From contig REAW01000018.1 of the NCBI GenBank assembly GCA_004293725.1, positions 1 to 64,000 of the forward strand: 64,000 nucleotides of DNA. The letters are read 5' to 3'. The stretch's first letter is position 1. Each line of letters begins with the position of its first letter. Under the pieces are notes generated by a model. It ran no database searches. It saw nothing but the letters and a program-made list of their open reading frames with translations, and was not told the origin of the DNA. The position numbers were made by a program, and so were the translations under genes. This DNA is from Curvibacter sp. (lineage in GTDB: Bacteria > Pseudomonadota > Gammaproteobacteria > Burkholderiales > Burkholderiaceae_C). Shown here piece by piece: positions 8,512 through 17,268 of this stretch.

Positions 8512-8539
8512 ATTTTAACCCGAGTCGCTCCAATGAAAA
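8512..8539 (-). promoter_or_regulatory. Predicted sigma-70 promoter of the thrS operon
   Basis: On the minus strand the -10 candidate is TAAAAT (8512-8517, five of six to consensus). The -35 candidate is TTTTCA (8534-8539, four of six), with a 16-base spacer. Transcription would begin near 8505, about 37 bases before the leader peptide ATG. The -35 overlaps the T tail of the phaB terminator. Confidence 0.5.
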
Positions 8540-8560
8540 AGCCCGCATCAGCGGGCTCTT
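8536..8560 (-). terminator. Rho-independent terminator after phaB
   Basis: The stem AGCCCGC (8540-8546) pairs with GCGGGCT (8551-8557) around the loop ATCA. On the minus strand it is followed by TTTTTC. It lies about 30 bases after the phaB stop and ends the PHB operon before the thrS promoter. Confidence 0.85.
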
Positions 8561-8591
8561 TGTTCTAACCGAAAAAAACGGTGCGCAGACA

Positions 8592-9329
8592 TTAACCCAT
8601 ATGCAAACCGCCATTCACTGAAAAATCAGCGCCCGTTGCATATCCACCTTCTTCAGAGGCCAACCACGCAATGATGGAAGCGATTTCTGAAGGCTCGCCC
8701 AAACGCTTGACTGGCACGGTTGCAACAATTTTTGCCAGCACGTCTTCGCGAATGGCCTTGACCATATCGGTACCAATGTAGCCCGGGCTCACTGTGTTCA
8801 CCGTTACCCCTTTGGTGGCCAACTCCTGCGCCAGAGCCATGGAGAAACCATGCATACCCGCCTTGGCGGCAGAGTAGTTGGTCTGGCCAGCCTGCCCTTT
8901 TTCGCCATTGACCGACGAGATGTTGATAATCCGCCCCCAGCCCTTTTCCACCATGTCTGCCACGACTTGTTTGGTCACGTTGAACATGGAGTTCAGGTTG
9001 GTCTCGATCACCGAATCCCAATCTTCCCGGGTCATTTTCAGGAACATGCGGTCTTTGGTAATGCCAGCGTTATTGACCAAAACATCGATGGTCCCATGCT
9101 CTGCCTTTGTTTTTCCAAAGGCTTCAACGGTGGAATCCCAATCACCTACATTGCCTACCGAAGCGTAAAAGGTGTATCCCAACGCCTTTTGCTCCGCCAA
9201 CCATTTGGCATGGTCACGGGTAGGGCCGCAGCCCGCAATGACTTTAAAACCTTCTTTGTGCATTCGCTGGCAGATTGCGGTGCCGATTCCGCCCATGCCA
9301 CCGGTCACATACGCTACTTTTTGGCTCAT
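8592..9329 (-). CDS. phaB: Acetoacetyl-CoA reductase
   Basis: PhaB reduces acetoacetyl-CoA to (R)-3-hydroxybutyryl-CoA with NADPH, the second step of polyhydroxybutyrate synthesis. The 245-residue short-chain dehydrogenase has the cofactor motif TGGMGGIG at residues 9-16, NNAG (about 88), the catalytic Ser in NISSVNG and the YSAAK active-site Tyr-Lys pair. The ending GADFSVNGGLHMG is typical of PhaB. It is the last gene of phaC-phaA-phaB; 136 bases holding a repeat copy separate it from phaA. Confidence 0.97.
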   Translation of the reverse strand: MSQKVAYVTGGMGGIGTAICQRMHKEGFKVIAGCGPTRDHAKWLAEQKALGYTFYASVGNVGDWDSTVEAFGKTKAEHGTIDVLVNNAGITKDRMFLKMTREDWDSVIETNLNSMFNVTKQVVADMVEKGWGRIINISSVNGEKGQAGQTNYSAAKAGMHGFSMALAQELATKGVTVNTVSPGYIGTDMVKAIREDVLAKIVATVPVKRLGEPSEIASIIAWLASEEGGYATGADFSVNGGLHMG

Positions 9330-9355
9330 TGTGTTTCCTCTTCTTTCAGTTGTTA

Positions 9356-9402
9356 TGCTATCAATTTAGGAGCTTTCCGCGCATGATTTATTTGCGCCAT
9401 TG
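9356..9402 (-). repeat. Dispersed repeat, copy in phaA-phaB gap
   Basis: On the minus strand the right half reads GCGCGGAAAGCTCCTAAA then TTGATAGCA. This closely matches the copy at 55119 (GCGCAAGCAGCTCCTAAA, ACCATAGCA). The left half is diverged. Confidence 0.6.
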
Positions 9403-9465
9403 CCCTATTTCACTATGAGGACAGACCCGATGGGTTTGCAAAGGGGTCTGACCTGCAAGCGATTT

Positions 9466-10644
9466 TTAACGCTCCACTGCAAGGGCCACGCCCATACCGC
9501 CACCAATACACAGCGAAGCAACACCTTTCTTGGCACCACTACGCTGCATCTCGTGCAGCAAGGTCACCAGGATTCGGGCCCCGGATGCACCGATAGGGTG
9601 ACCGATAGCGATGGCGCCACCGTTCACGTTCACCTTGGCTGGGTCAATGCCCAGCAGTTTGTTGACTGCACAGGCCTGTGCGGCAAAGGCTTCGTTCAAT
9701 TCGAACAGATCCACGTCTTGCGCTTTCCAGCCCGCGCGGGCCAGGGCACGCTGTGTCGCCGACACCGGGCCCAAGCCCATGAGGGCGGGGTCCAGTCCGG
9801 TGGTACCAAAGCTGGCAATGCGCGCCAGTGGTGTCAGGCCAAGGGCCGCAGCTTTTTTGGCGGTCATCACTACGACGCCTGCGGCGCCGTCGTTGATGCC
9901 TGAAGCATTACCAGCGGTCACACTACCAGCTTTGTCGAACGCAGGCCGCAGACCTGCCAAGGCTTCGGCATTGGTTTTTTTGTTGATGAATTCGTCGGCG
10001 TCAAAAACGATGGCATCACCCTTGCGCTGCGGGATAGAGACCGGAACGATCTCTGATTTGAACTTCCCGGCCTCTTGCGCTGCTGCCGCCTTTTGCTGAC
10101 TTCCCAACGCCAAAGCGTCTTGTTGTTCGCGGGTAATTTCGTTGGCCTTGGCGACGTTCTCTGCGGTGATGCCCATGTGGTACTGGTTGTACACATCCCA
10201 CAAGCCATCAGTGATCATGGTATCGATCATCTTCCAGTCGCCCATGCGTTGGCCGTCACGGCTGCCCAACAACACGTGGGGAGATGCACTCATGTTCTCC
10301 TGGCCACCGGCAATCACGATCTCACTGTCACCCCAGGCCACCGCTTGAGCAGCCAACATCACGGCCTTCAGGCCCGATCCGCACACGGCATTGATCGTGA
10401 GCGCAGGCGTTTCTTTCGCCAAACCCGATTTGATGCCAGCTTGACGGGCGGGATTCTGGCCCACGCCTGCAGCCAGTACCTGGCCCAAAATGATTTCGCC
10501 CACCGCGTCAGCTGGCAAACCACTGCGCTCCAACAGGCTCTTGATAACGATGCTGCCCAGCTCAGTGGCCGGGGTTTTGGCAAGTGAGCCACCAAACTTT
10601 CCAACTGCAGTACGGGCTGCAGCAACGATAACGATGTCTTCCAT
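9466..10644 (-). CDS. phaA: Acetyl-CoA acetyltransferase (beta-ketothiolase)
   Basis: PhaA condenses two acetyl-CoA into acetoacetyl-CoA for PHB synthesis. The 392 residues start MEDIVIVAAARTAVGKFGGS. They contain the acyl-accepting cysteine C88 in NAVCGSGLKAV, the histidine motif GGAIAIGHPIGASG near 345, and the second catalytic cysteine in CIGGGMG near the C-terminus. The gene follows phaC by 30 bases. Length and motifs match biosynthetic thiolases, though degradative activity cannot be excluded from sequence. Confidence 0.96.
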   Translation of the reverse strand: MEDIVIVAAARTAVGKFGGSLAKTPATELGSIVIKSLLERSGLPADAVGEIILGQVLAAGVGQNPARQAGIKSGLAKETPALTINAVCGSGLKAVMLAAQAVAWGDSEIVIAGGQENMSASPHVLLGSRDGQRMGDWKMIDTMITDGLWDVYNQYHMGITAENVAKANEITREQQDALALGSQQKAAAAQEAGKFKSEIVPVSIPQRKGDAIVFDADEFINKKTNAEALAGLRPAFDKAGSVTAGNASGINDGAAGVVVMTAKKAAALGLTPLARIASFGTTGLDPALMGLGPVSATQRALARAGWKAQDVDLFELNEAFAAQACAVNKLLGIDPAKVNVNGGAIAIGHPIGASGARILVTLLHEMQRSGAKKGVASLCIGGGMGVALAVER

Positions 10645-10674
10645 CAGGTGTCTCCTTCTTAGTGAATCAAAAAT

Positions 10675-12408
10675 TTAAGCTCTCGCCTTGACATAACGCC
10701 CAGGGGCAGCCTCAAGGGCTTTGTACTTCCCTTTTCCATAAGTTTTGGGTGCTGCAATTTGCTTGCCAGCATGACCCTTGAGCCAATGGGACCAGTCCGT
10801 CCACCAACTTCCCGCATGTTCGGTGGCGCCCTCCAGCCACTGGGCATGGGTCTTGGGAAGTTTGCCATCGGCACGGATCCAGTGGCTGCGCTTGTTCTTC
10901 GCAGGTGGGTTAATCACCCCCGCAATGTGGCCCGACGCACCTTGAACAAATCGTTTTTTGCCCGGCAATAGTTGGGTGGAGGCATAGGCGCCACCAATGG
11001 GCACGATGTGGTCTTCGCGAGAACCGTAGATATAGACCGGAATATCGACTTGGCGCAGATCCAGTTTTTCTCCGCAGATCGTGAGCTTGCCGGGTTTGAC
11101 GAGGTTGTTTTCCAGGTAGGTGTTGCGCAGATACCAAGCGTAGTACGGGCCGGGCAGGTTGGTGCTGTCGCTGTTCCAGTACAACAGGTCAAACGGTGGA
11201 GGGGTTTCGCCTTTGAGGTAGTTGCCAACGACATAATTCCACACCAAGTCGTTGGGCCGCAAAAAGCTGAAGGTGCTGGCCAAGTCCTGCCCTTTCATCA
11301 GGCCGCCCTTGCCCAGCTCGCCTTCACGGTATTTGACGAAGCTCTCGTCAATGAACACATCCAGGATGCCAGTATCTGAAAAATCAAGGAAGGTGGTGAG
11401 AAAGGTGGCGCTGTCCACTGGCTTTTCGCCACGTGCTGCAAGCACCCCAAGCGCGGTACCCAACATCGTGCCGCCCACGCAAAAACCCAATGCATTGATA
11501 GTGGGTGAGCCGCTGATTTCTTGGGTGACGCCAATGGCTCGTATCACTGCGTGCTCGATGTATTCGTCCCACGTCTTGTTCGCCAAAGTGGCATCGGGGT
11601 TGCGCCAGCTCACCACAAAGGTTCGGTGGCCCTGCTCCACTGCATAGCGGACCAGCGAGTTCTCGGGCTGCAAGTCCAAGATGTAGAACTTGTTGATGCA
11701 CGGCGGCACCAGCAAAAACGGTTTCTCGTAGACCTTCGCGGTCAACGGCTTGTACTCAATCAACTGGAAGAGCTCATTCTCGAACACCACGGCACCCTCC
11801 GTGGTCGCCACGTTTTTGCCAACCTCGAACAGACTCTCATCCGTCATGGACACATGACCTTGTTGTATGTCATGAACCAGGTTTTTCAACCCCTTGGCAA
11901 TGCTTTCACCCTTGGTTTCAATGGCTTTCTTCTGGGCCTCCGCGTTAAAGGCCAAAAAATTGCTGGGCGCCGCAGCGGCCATCCATTGTTCTACCGCAAA
12001 GCGGATCCGGCTTTTGGTTTTGGTATCGGCATCCACGGCCTCAGCCAGTCCCATCAGCGTGCGGGCATTGAGCAAGTAGACCGCTGCAGCGTAAGCGGCC
12101 ACCGGGTTGTCACCCCACGCGGGGGCGGCAAAACGGCGATCCGTGCTGGCAGGCGCCTGAATGGGCTGGTTCAGCCCCTGGCTGAACAGCCCCATGGCCT
12201 CTTGCATGTACTGTTGCTGCAGAGCCTGCAGCTTTTCGGGCGCAAAGTGGATTTCAGGTGGCTTCTCGGTCATGGCGGGGAAGCCAGCACCTGCGGCTCC
12301 CAAATCCATGCCCTGAAAGGATTCCAGTGCCTTGGACCAGCTCTGGGTAAATGCCTGCTGAAACTGTTGGGTTGCCTGGGCCAAAAAGTCAGAACTGGGT
12401 TGGGTCAC
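10675..12408 (-). CDS. phaC: Class I poly(3-hydroxyalkanoate) synthase
   Basis: PhaC polymerises (R)-3-hydroxybutyryl-CoA into PHB granules. The 577-residue protein has the N-terminal PhaC domain, an alpha/beta-hydrolase core and the lipase-like box GFCVGG with the catalytic cysteine at residue 310. The expected Asp and His lie downstream (YIYGSREDHIVP and GASGHIAGVINPP). The start is GTG at 12408 with AAGGTG a few bases upstream. It leads the phaCAB operon; no phasin gene or regulator lies next to it in this window. Confidence 0.97.
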   Translation of the reverse strand: MTQPSSDFLAQATQQFQQAFTQSWSKALESFQGMDLGAAGAGFPAMTEKPPEIHFAPEKLQALQQQYMQEAMGLFSQGLNQPIQAPASTDRRFAAPAWGDNPVAAYAAAVYLLNARTLMGLAEAVDADTKTKSRIRFAVEQWMAAAAPSNFLAFNAEAQKKAIETKGESIAKGLKNLVHDIQQGHVSMTDESLFEVGKNVATTEGAVVFENELFQLIEYKPLTAKVYEKPFLLVPPCINKFYILDLQPENSLVRYAVEQGHRTFVVSWRNPDATLANKTWDEYIEHAVIRAIGVTQEISGSPTINALGFCVGGTMLGTALGVLAARGEKPVDSATFLTTFLDFSDTGILDVFIDESFVKYREGELGKGGLMKGQDLASTFSFLRPNDLVWNYVVGNYLKGETPPPFDLLYWNSDSTNLPGPYYAWYLRNTYLENNLVKPGKLTICGEKLDLRQVDIPVYIYGSREDHIVPIGGAYASTQLLPGKKRFVQGASGHIAGVINPPAKNKRSHWIRADGKLPKTHAQWLEGATEHAGSWWTDWSHWLKGHAGKQIAAPKTYGKGKYKALEAAPGRYVKARA

Positions 12409-12512
12409 GCCATCACCTTGGAAATTAGTGGGTCTAGTCTAACCCGCAAGTATGGCAATACGGTGGCTACGTTATCCTGACGTAACGCAAACGTAACCCA
12501 AACAAAATAGGC

Positions 12513-12830
12513 ATGTACATCATTCCGATCGCCTGGCTCTATGTGGCCCTCATGATGAGTGTGGCCGAAGCCACCAACTCCAATGGCACCGTCTTGGGCG
12601 CCATTTTTACGTTCATTCTTTATGGACTGCTGCCGATTGGATTGATGCTGTATTTCATGGGAACGCCGGCTCGCAAGCGAAAAATCCGCGCGCGGGAAGC
12701 TTCGGAACGCGAGGCAGCCATTGCCGCGCACGCGGCCACAACGGCGGCCCAAGCCAACACCTTAGTCGAGCCAGACGCAAGCGGCCTGCCGCCCGCTGAC
12801 TCGGTCGCGCCGGTGCGAAAAGAAGCGTGA
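12513..12830 (+). CDS. Conserved two-helix membrane protein, function unknown
   Basis: The 105-residue product has two hydrophobic segments (IIPIAWLYVALMMSV at about 3-18 and AIFTFILYGLLPIGLMLYFM at about 29-50). A positively charged stretch (ARKRKIRAREASEREA) and a low-complexity Ala/Pro tail follow. I recognise the type as a small hypothetical protein common in Comamonadaceae but can assign no function. Its 3' end overlaps the convergent laccase-domain gene by 69 bases; both frames look real. Confidence 0.7.
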   Translation: MYIIPIAWLYVALMMSVAEATNSNGTVLGAIFTFILYGLLPIGLMLYFMGTPARKRKIRAREASEREAAIAAHAATTAAQANTLVEPDASGLPPADSVAPVRKEA

Positions 12831-13559
12831 AGGGTTGCTGACGGTGCACCAAGGCGTGCTTCCGTCGTTGCCATAAAGGGCTGTTACACCTGCGGCTCGC
12901 AAGCGCATGCGTGCGAGGGCCGGTAAATCCGCCAGCCACTTGCCTGGTTTCGCCGCAGCAAAACAACCATCCGCCGCGGGGGTAGCCTCCACAAACGCTT
13001 GGCGTACTTCGTCTCCGACCTCAAACCTTGCAGGGCCAATACAGGGCCCCAGCCACGCTATCATTTCCGGAGCTGCTTGCGCAATACCAGAAAGGGCTGG
13101 AGAACGATTGAATGCCTGAATTGCCGCCAGCGTGCTCTCTACCACCCCCACCCCACCCTGCCCCGCCAAACCTCGCCAGCCTGCATGGATGGCGGCCGCC
13201 CAGGTTCCACTGGAATCACACAACAAAATAGGCAGGCAATCCGCGACCATGATGGCGCAGGCGACACCAGGCTGGGTGACCATGCACGCGTCGGCCTGGG
13301 TTCCGTCCAGCGTATTGCCCGTCAGCATCGCCACCTGCGTACCATGCACTTGTTCCAAAAAAACCGGGCGAACACCCAGCACTTCTTGCAATACAGCGCG
13401 GTTGTCCAAGACATCGCCCAAGGCGTCGCCGACATGGGTACCCAGGTTCAGCTGGTCATAGGGCGAACGAGACCGGCCACCACTGCGCGTGGTGCACAGC
13501 GCTTTCACGCGGGCGGGGGCGGGCCAATCGGGTCGCAACCAATCGGCTGGCGGCTTCAT
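12762..13559 (-). CDS. pgeF: Laccase-domain protein, peptidoglycan editing factor type
   Basis: The protein belongs to the YfiH/CNF1-like family, reported as polyphenol oxidase, purine nucleoside-acting enzyme or peptidoglycan editing factor. The three-part metal or catalytic signature is present: QVHGTQVAML, VADCLPILLCD and AAIHAGWRGL. With 265 residues it has the usual length. Its start overlaps the end of the zeta-GST gene by four bases (translational coupling), and its 3' end overlaps the convergent membrane protein gene. The symbol reflects the family, and the actual substrate is unknown. Confidence 0.9.
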   Translation of the reverse strand: MKPPADWLRPDWPAPARVKALCTTRSGGRSRSPYDQLNLGTHVGDALGDVLDNRAVLQEVLGVRPVFLEQVHGTQVAMLTGNTLDGTQADACMVTQPGVACAIMVADCLPILLCDSSGTWAAAIHAGWRGLAGQGGVGVVESTLAAIQAFNRSPALSGIAQAAPEMIAWLGPCIGPARFEVGDEVRQAFVEATPAADGCFAAAKPGKWLADLPALARMRLRAAGVTALYGNDGSTPWCTVSNPSRFFSHRRDRVSGRQAACVWLD

Positions 13560-14209
13560 GGTGTGAAATCCGGGCAGCGACTGGGCTGGGCAGCTTCAAA
13601 AGCGGGCAACGCCATGCAGGCGTCGAAGGCAGCCATGGTGCCGGGCAACCCGCTTAAATCCGTGTCAAAGCGGCGGGCGTTGAAGATTTGCGGAACCAGC
13701 AAGCAGTCGGCCAGCGTCGGGGCTTCACCAAAACAAAAGGCTGACGGCCGCAGACCTTGGGCTTCCAGCACCTCCAACTGCCGCTCAAATGCCAGCAACC
13801 CCTGGCGCACCCAGTGGCGGTACCACGTAGTCTTTTCGTCCTCATCACATTGCAGGGTACCCGTCAGGTACTTGAGCACCCGCAGGTTGTTGAGAGGGTG
13901 GATTTCGCAGGCAATCGTTTGCGCCAGCGCCCGCACTTGGGCCCGGCCCAAGGCGCCGGGTGGAAGTAGCGGGGGCGAGGGGCGGGTTTCTTCCAGGTAG
14001 TCGATGATGGCCATGGATTGCGTGAGCGTATGACCATCAATCTCCAAGACGGGCACCAACGCGTCCGGCGATAGCGCCCGGTGGGCCTCTTGCAGTTGCT
14101 CACCACGCACCAAATGGACGGGGATGTATTCAAAAGGCAAGCCCTTAAGGTTCAGCGCAATACGCACCCGGAACGAGGCGGACGATCGGCAATAGTTATG
14201 CAGTTTCAT
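13556..14209 (-). CDS. maiA: Zeta-class glutathione S-transferase, maleylacetoacetate/maleylpyruvate isomerase
   Basis: The enzyme isomerises a maleyl ring-cleavage product with glutathione in tyrosine or gentisate breakdown. The 217 residues begin MKLHNYCRSSASFRVRIALN, which contains the zeta-class SS.S.RVR active-site motif. A GST N-domain (about 1-80, with ALVPVLEIDG) and an all-helical C-domain (GEAPTLADCLLVPQ) follow. A fumarylacetoacetate-hydrolase-family gene lies close by in the opposite orientation (14585), which supports a ring-cleavage role. Whether it is MaiA or NagL-like cannot be told from sequence alone. Confidence 0.88.
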   Translation of the reverse strand: MKLHNYCRSSASFRVRIALNLKGLPFEYIPVHLVRGEQLQEAHRALSPDALVPVLEIDGHTLTQSMAIIDYLEETRPSPPLLPPGALGRAQVRALAQTIACEIHPLNNLRVLKYLTGTLQCDEDEKTTWYRHWVRQGLLAFERQLEVLEAQGLRPSAFCFGEAPTLADCLLVPQIFNARRFDTDLSGLPGTMAAFDACMALPAFEAAQPSRCPDFTP

Positions 14210-14281
14210 GGCCGCAAGGATAAACCCGAAGCCGTTACCATTGGTGATCTACCGACCGACCCCATACTGCCTGGAGCACCC

Positions 14282-14584
14282 ATGATTTTGGAACTCGCCG
14301 ACATCCGCATCCACCCTGGCCAACAAAGCGCCTTTGATGAAGCCATTGCCCGCGGACTGCGCGACGTCATCTCCCACGCCAAGGGTTTCCAAGGCTACAA
14401 GGTGAACAAGGGAATCGAAAGCCCCGAGCGCTACATCCTGCAAATTTTTTGGGACACGCTGGAAGACCACACCGTCGGTTTCCGGGGCAGTGATGCTTTT
14501 GCGCAGTGGCGCGCCATCGTAGGCCCATTCTTTGCCACGCCCCCCGTGGTGGAACACTTTGACCTGGTAGTGAAGTCGGCCTGA
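14282..14584 (+). CDS. Antibiotic biosynthesis monooxygenase (ABM) domain protein
   Basis: This is a 100-residue single-domain protein of the dimeric ferredoxin-like ABM fold: MILELADIRIHPGQQSAF, then GFQGYKVNKGIESPERYILQ, a core Trp (IFWDTLEDHTV) and a typical end (FDLVVKSA). I chose the ATG at 14282, because the longer frame overlaps the divergent GST gene. It directly precedes the FAH-family gene with no gap, suggesting one transcript. Such proteins may be small monooxygenases or heme-handling; the substrate is unknown. Confidence 0.85.
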   Translation: MILELADIRIHPGQQSAFDEAIARGLRDVISHAKGFQGYKVNKGIESPERYILQIFWDTLEDHTVGFRGSDAFAQWRAIVGPFFATPPVVEHFDLVVKSA

Positions 14585-15292
14585 ATGGGAAACACCATGC
14601 ATTTTGTTGTCACACCGCCCGTAACGCCCTCCATTGCTGTGGTGGGTGAGTCCGCCCGCTTCCCCATTCACCGCATTTACTGCGTGGGGCGCAACTACGA
14701 AGAACACGCGAAAGAAATGGGCCACTCCGGCCGAGAAGCGCCCTTCTTCTTCATGAAACCTGCCGACGCTTCGCTAGTGGCCGAGGCTGGCCAACCTGTT
14801 TCCATGCCCTACCCTAGCCTAACCAACAACCTGCACCACGAAGTGGAGCTGGTAGTGGCCATTGGCAAAGGCGGGAAGAACATTGCTGCAGCCCAGGCGC
14901 ACCAGCACATCTATGGCTATGCCGTGGGTCTGGACATGACGCGGCGTGACCTGCAAAGCGAGATGAAGAAACAGGGACGCCCTTGGTGCATTGGCAAGGG
15001 GTTTGATTTCTCGGCGCCTGTAGGCCCCATTACGCCGGCGGCACAGGTTCCCGCCATCCATAGCGGGGCCATTGCGCTGCAAGTCAATGGCCAAGACCGC
15101 CAGCGCAGCACCATTGCCAAATTGATTTGGAACGTTGCTGAGACGATTGAGCAACTGTCCCGCGCCTGGACACTCCAACCCGGCGACCTGATCTTTACCG
15201 GCACGCCGGAGGGCGTGGGCGCTGTGGTGCGCGGCGACATCTTGTTGGCTTGCGTGGAGGGACTGGAGCCCTTGCACGTGCAGCTGGTCTGA
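14585..15292 (+). CDS. Fumarylacetoacetate hydrolase family protein
   Basis: The 235-residue product has the FAH fold signature: IYCVGRNYEEHAKEMG, FFMKPADASLV, the metal-binding HHEVELVVAIGKGGKNI, and GDLIFTGTPEGVGAV near the end. Size and motifs fit fumarylpyruvate hydrolases of the gentisate route, which split fumarylpyruvate into fumarate and pyruvate; other acylpyruvases look alike. A second ATG at 14597 is an equally possible start. It sits beside a zeta-class isomerase gene on the other strand, which supplies the preceding reaction in that pathway. Confidence 0.88.
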   Translation: MGNTMHFVVTPPVTPSIAVVGESARFPIHRIYCVGRNYEEHAKEMGHSGREAPFFFMKPADASLVAEAGQPVSMPYPSLTNNLHHEVELVVAIGKGGKNIAAAQAHQHIYGYAVGLDMTRRDLQSEMKKQGRPWCIGKGFDFSAPVGPITPAAQVPAIHSGAIALQVNGQDRQRSTIAKLIWNVAETIEQLSRAWTLQPGDLIFTGTPEGVGAVVRGDILLACVEGLEPLHVQLV

Positions 15293-15300
15293 GCCGCCCG

Positions 15301-15846
15301 ATGATTCGCCCCCCTATTCGCCATTGCAAACAATGTGGTACCGCCGTGGTCTACCGCGTGCCAGACGACGGTGACACCAAAGAGCGAGCCGTCTGTCCAT
15401 CGTGCGCAACGGTCCACTATGAGAACCCGCTTAACGTAGTGGGCACGGTACCGCACTGGGGCAACCAGGTGCTGCTGTGCAAGCGCAATATTGAACCGCG
15501 CTTTGGCAAATGGACCTTGCCCGCCGGCTTCATGGAGCTCAACGAAACCACGGCCGAGGGGGCTGCGCGTGAAACTGACGAAGAAGCCGGCGCCCAGTTT
15601 GAAATGGAAGGCCTGTTCACGCTGCTCAATGTAGCGCGGGTAGGCCAAGTGCACATGTTCTACCGCGCCCGCCTGACCAGCGACCAGTTCAACCCCGGCA
15701 CAGAAACCATAGAGGCCCGGTTGTTCACCGAGGACGAAATCCCCTGGGATGAGATTGCGTTTCGCACCGTCAAGGAAACACTGGAACGCTACTTTGCCGA
15801 CCGTCGAGCCGGTCACTATGGCATCCATACGGTAGACATTGTTTAA
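15301..15846 (+). CDS. Nudix hydrolase with N-terminal zinc ribbon
   Basis: The 181-residue protein starts with a four-cysteine ribbon (CKQC at residues 9-12, CPSC at 32-35). A Nudix domain follows whose box is complete: GFMELNETTAEGAARETDEE then AGA, with the REx2EE glutamates that bind metal. Nudix enzymes hydrolyse nucleoside diphosphates linked to other groups; this ribbon-plus-Nudix layout resembles NADH pyrophosphatase-like proteins, but the substrate is unknown. The ATG at 15301 is eight bases after the FAH gene, within one plus-strand run of genes. Confidence 0.9.
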   Translation: MIRPPIRHCKQCGTAVVYRVPDDGDTKERAVCPSCATVHYENPLNVVGTVPHWGNQVLLCKRNIEPRFGKWTLPAGFMELNETTAEGAARETDEEAGAQFEMEGLFTLLNVARVGQVHMFYRARLTSDQFNPGTETIEARLFTEDEIPWDEIAFRTVKETLERYFADRRAGHYGIHTVDIV

Positions 15847-15852
15847 GCCCCC

Positions 15853-17268
15853 ATGCTGCCCTGCTTTGTCATGCTGGACCTGGAGACCACCGGAGGCAAT
15901 GCGGTGCACGACCGCATTACCGAAATAGCGGCGGTGCGCGTAGAAGGCGGTGTTGAAGTTGCACGCTGGAGCACCCTGGTCAATCCAGAAACCTCCATAC
16001 CACCCTTCATTCAGAACCTGACGGGCATTACCAACGCCATGGTGGAGGATGCACCCACCTTTGCCCAGGTGGCGCCTCGGTTGCTGGAGATTTTGGACGG
16101 AGCCGTATTCGTCGCCCACAACGTGCGTTTTGACCATGGTTTTGTGGTCAACGAACTGGCCAGGATGGAAAAACCTCTCAAGATCAAAACCCTGTGTACC
16201 GTGCGTTTATCGCGCAAGTTGTACCCGCAACACAAAGGCCACGGGCTGGACGCCATCATGCAGCGACACGGCCTGCACACCGTAGCCAGGCACCGCGCCA
16301 TGGGCGATGTGGATGTGGTGTTGCAATGGCTCCAGTTGGCACAGGCCGAACTGGGCACCGAGGTGCTAAAGCGCGAGGCAACCGCCCTGCTGCAAGGCAG
16401 CGCCAGCTTGCCGCCCCTGCTGGAGACACCGCTAGAAGACATCCCCGACACCCCGGGCGTATACCTTTTTTATGGCGAAGGCAGTATTCCGCTGTACGTG
16501 GGCAAAAGCGTCAACATCCGCACCCGTGTGCTGTCCCACTTCCAAAGTGCGGCCAAAGTGGCCCGCGAAATGCGCATCCTGCAAGAAATCCGCCGGGTGG
16601 AATGGCGTGAAACTGCTGGCGAGTTAGGCGCTTTGTTGCTGGAGTCGCGCTTGGTGAAGGAGCTTCAACCCCTGCACAACCGCCAATTGCGCAAAGAACG
16701 CCAACTCAGCGCCTGGATGTTGAACGACGACCCTGACCAACGCCCTTTGGTGCAACTGGTCCGTATGGACGATGTGGCCCCTCAAGCCCTGGGGCAACTC
16801 TACGGCGTGTACCGCTCCAAGCGGCAGGCCATGGACGCATTGCGCCTGCTGGCAGACACCCATCAACTGTGCCCACAGGCTTTAGGGCTGGAATCTGGAA
16901 AAGGGGCTTGCTTTGCCCACCAAATCCACAAGTGCAAAGGGGTATGTGCGGGCCGCGAGCCTGCAGCGCTGCACCGCGTGCGCCTGCAAATGGCCATGGC
17001 GGCGCATCGCTTGCAAGCCTGGCCGCACCCAGGGCGAGTGGGTGTGCGCGAACACCATGCCGCCTCGGGGCGCACCAACATTCACGTGTTTGACCGGTGG
17101 TGCCATGTTGCCACCGTGCACAGCGAAGACGAGCTGGACGAACTGCAAACCAGCCGACACAACATGCTGGCGTTCGACCTTGACACCTACCGCATCCTCG
17201 TCAAACGGTTGGCAGCGCCCTTGGGCCGTGAGCGTGCAGTGTTTCAGCTACCGCAGGTACAGCCATGA
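15853..17268 (+). CDS. DEDDh 3'-5' exonuclease fused to a GIY-YIG (UvrC/Cho-like) nuclease
   Basis: The 471-residue protein joins two nucleases. Residues 1-170 are a DnaQ-like exonuclease: FVMLDLETTGG supplies the first two acidic residues, AHNVRFDHGFV the third, and RHRAMGDVDVV the His-Asp pair. Residues about 200-290 are a GIY-YIG domain resembling UvrC: DTPGVYLFYGEG, PLYVGKSVNIRTRV, and the catalytic Glu in ALLLESRLVKELQPLHN. The C-terminal part holds a cysteine cluster (CFAHQIHKCKGVC), also as in UvrC/Cho. Such fusions are known in bacteria and are thought to act in DNA repair. The gene overlaps the next one by four bases. Confidence 0.92.
   Translation: MLPCFVMLDLETTGGNAVHDRITEIAAVRVEGGVEVARWSTLVNPETSIPPFIQNLTGITNAMVEDAPTFAQVAPRLLEILDGAVFVAHNVRFDHGFVVNELARMEKPLKIKTLCTVRLSRKLYPQHKGHGLDAIMQRHGLHTVARHRAMGDVDVVLQWLQLAQAELGTEVLKREATALLQGSASLPPLLETPLEDIPDTPGVYLFYGEGSIPLYVGKSVNIRTRVLSHFQSAAKVAREMRILQEIRRVEWRETAGELGALLLESRLVKELQPLHNRQLRKERQLSAWMLNDDPDQRPLVQLVRMDDVAPQALGQLYGVYRSKRQAMDALRLLADTHQLCPQALGLESGKGACFAHQIHKCKGVCAGREPAALHRVRLQMAMAAHRLQAWPHPGRVGVREHHAASGRTNIHVFDRWCHVATVHSEDELDELQTSRHNMLAFDLDTYRILVKRLAAPLGRERAVFQLPQVQP

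Noticed and set aside
14917-16137. A 406-residue minus-strand frame opposite the FAH, Nudix and exonuclease genes
   Set aside because: It overlaps three well-supported plus-strand genes and has no recognisable domain.
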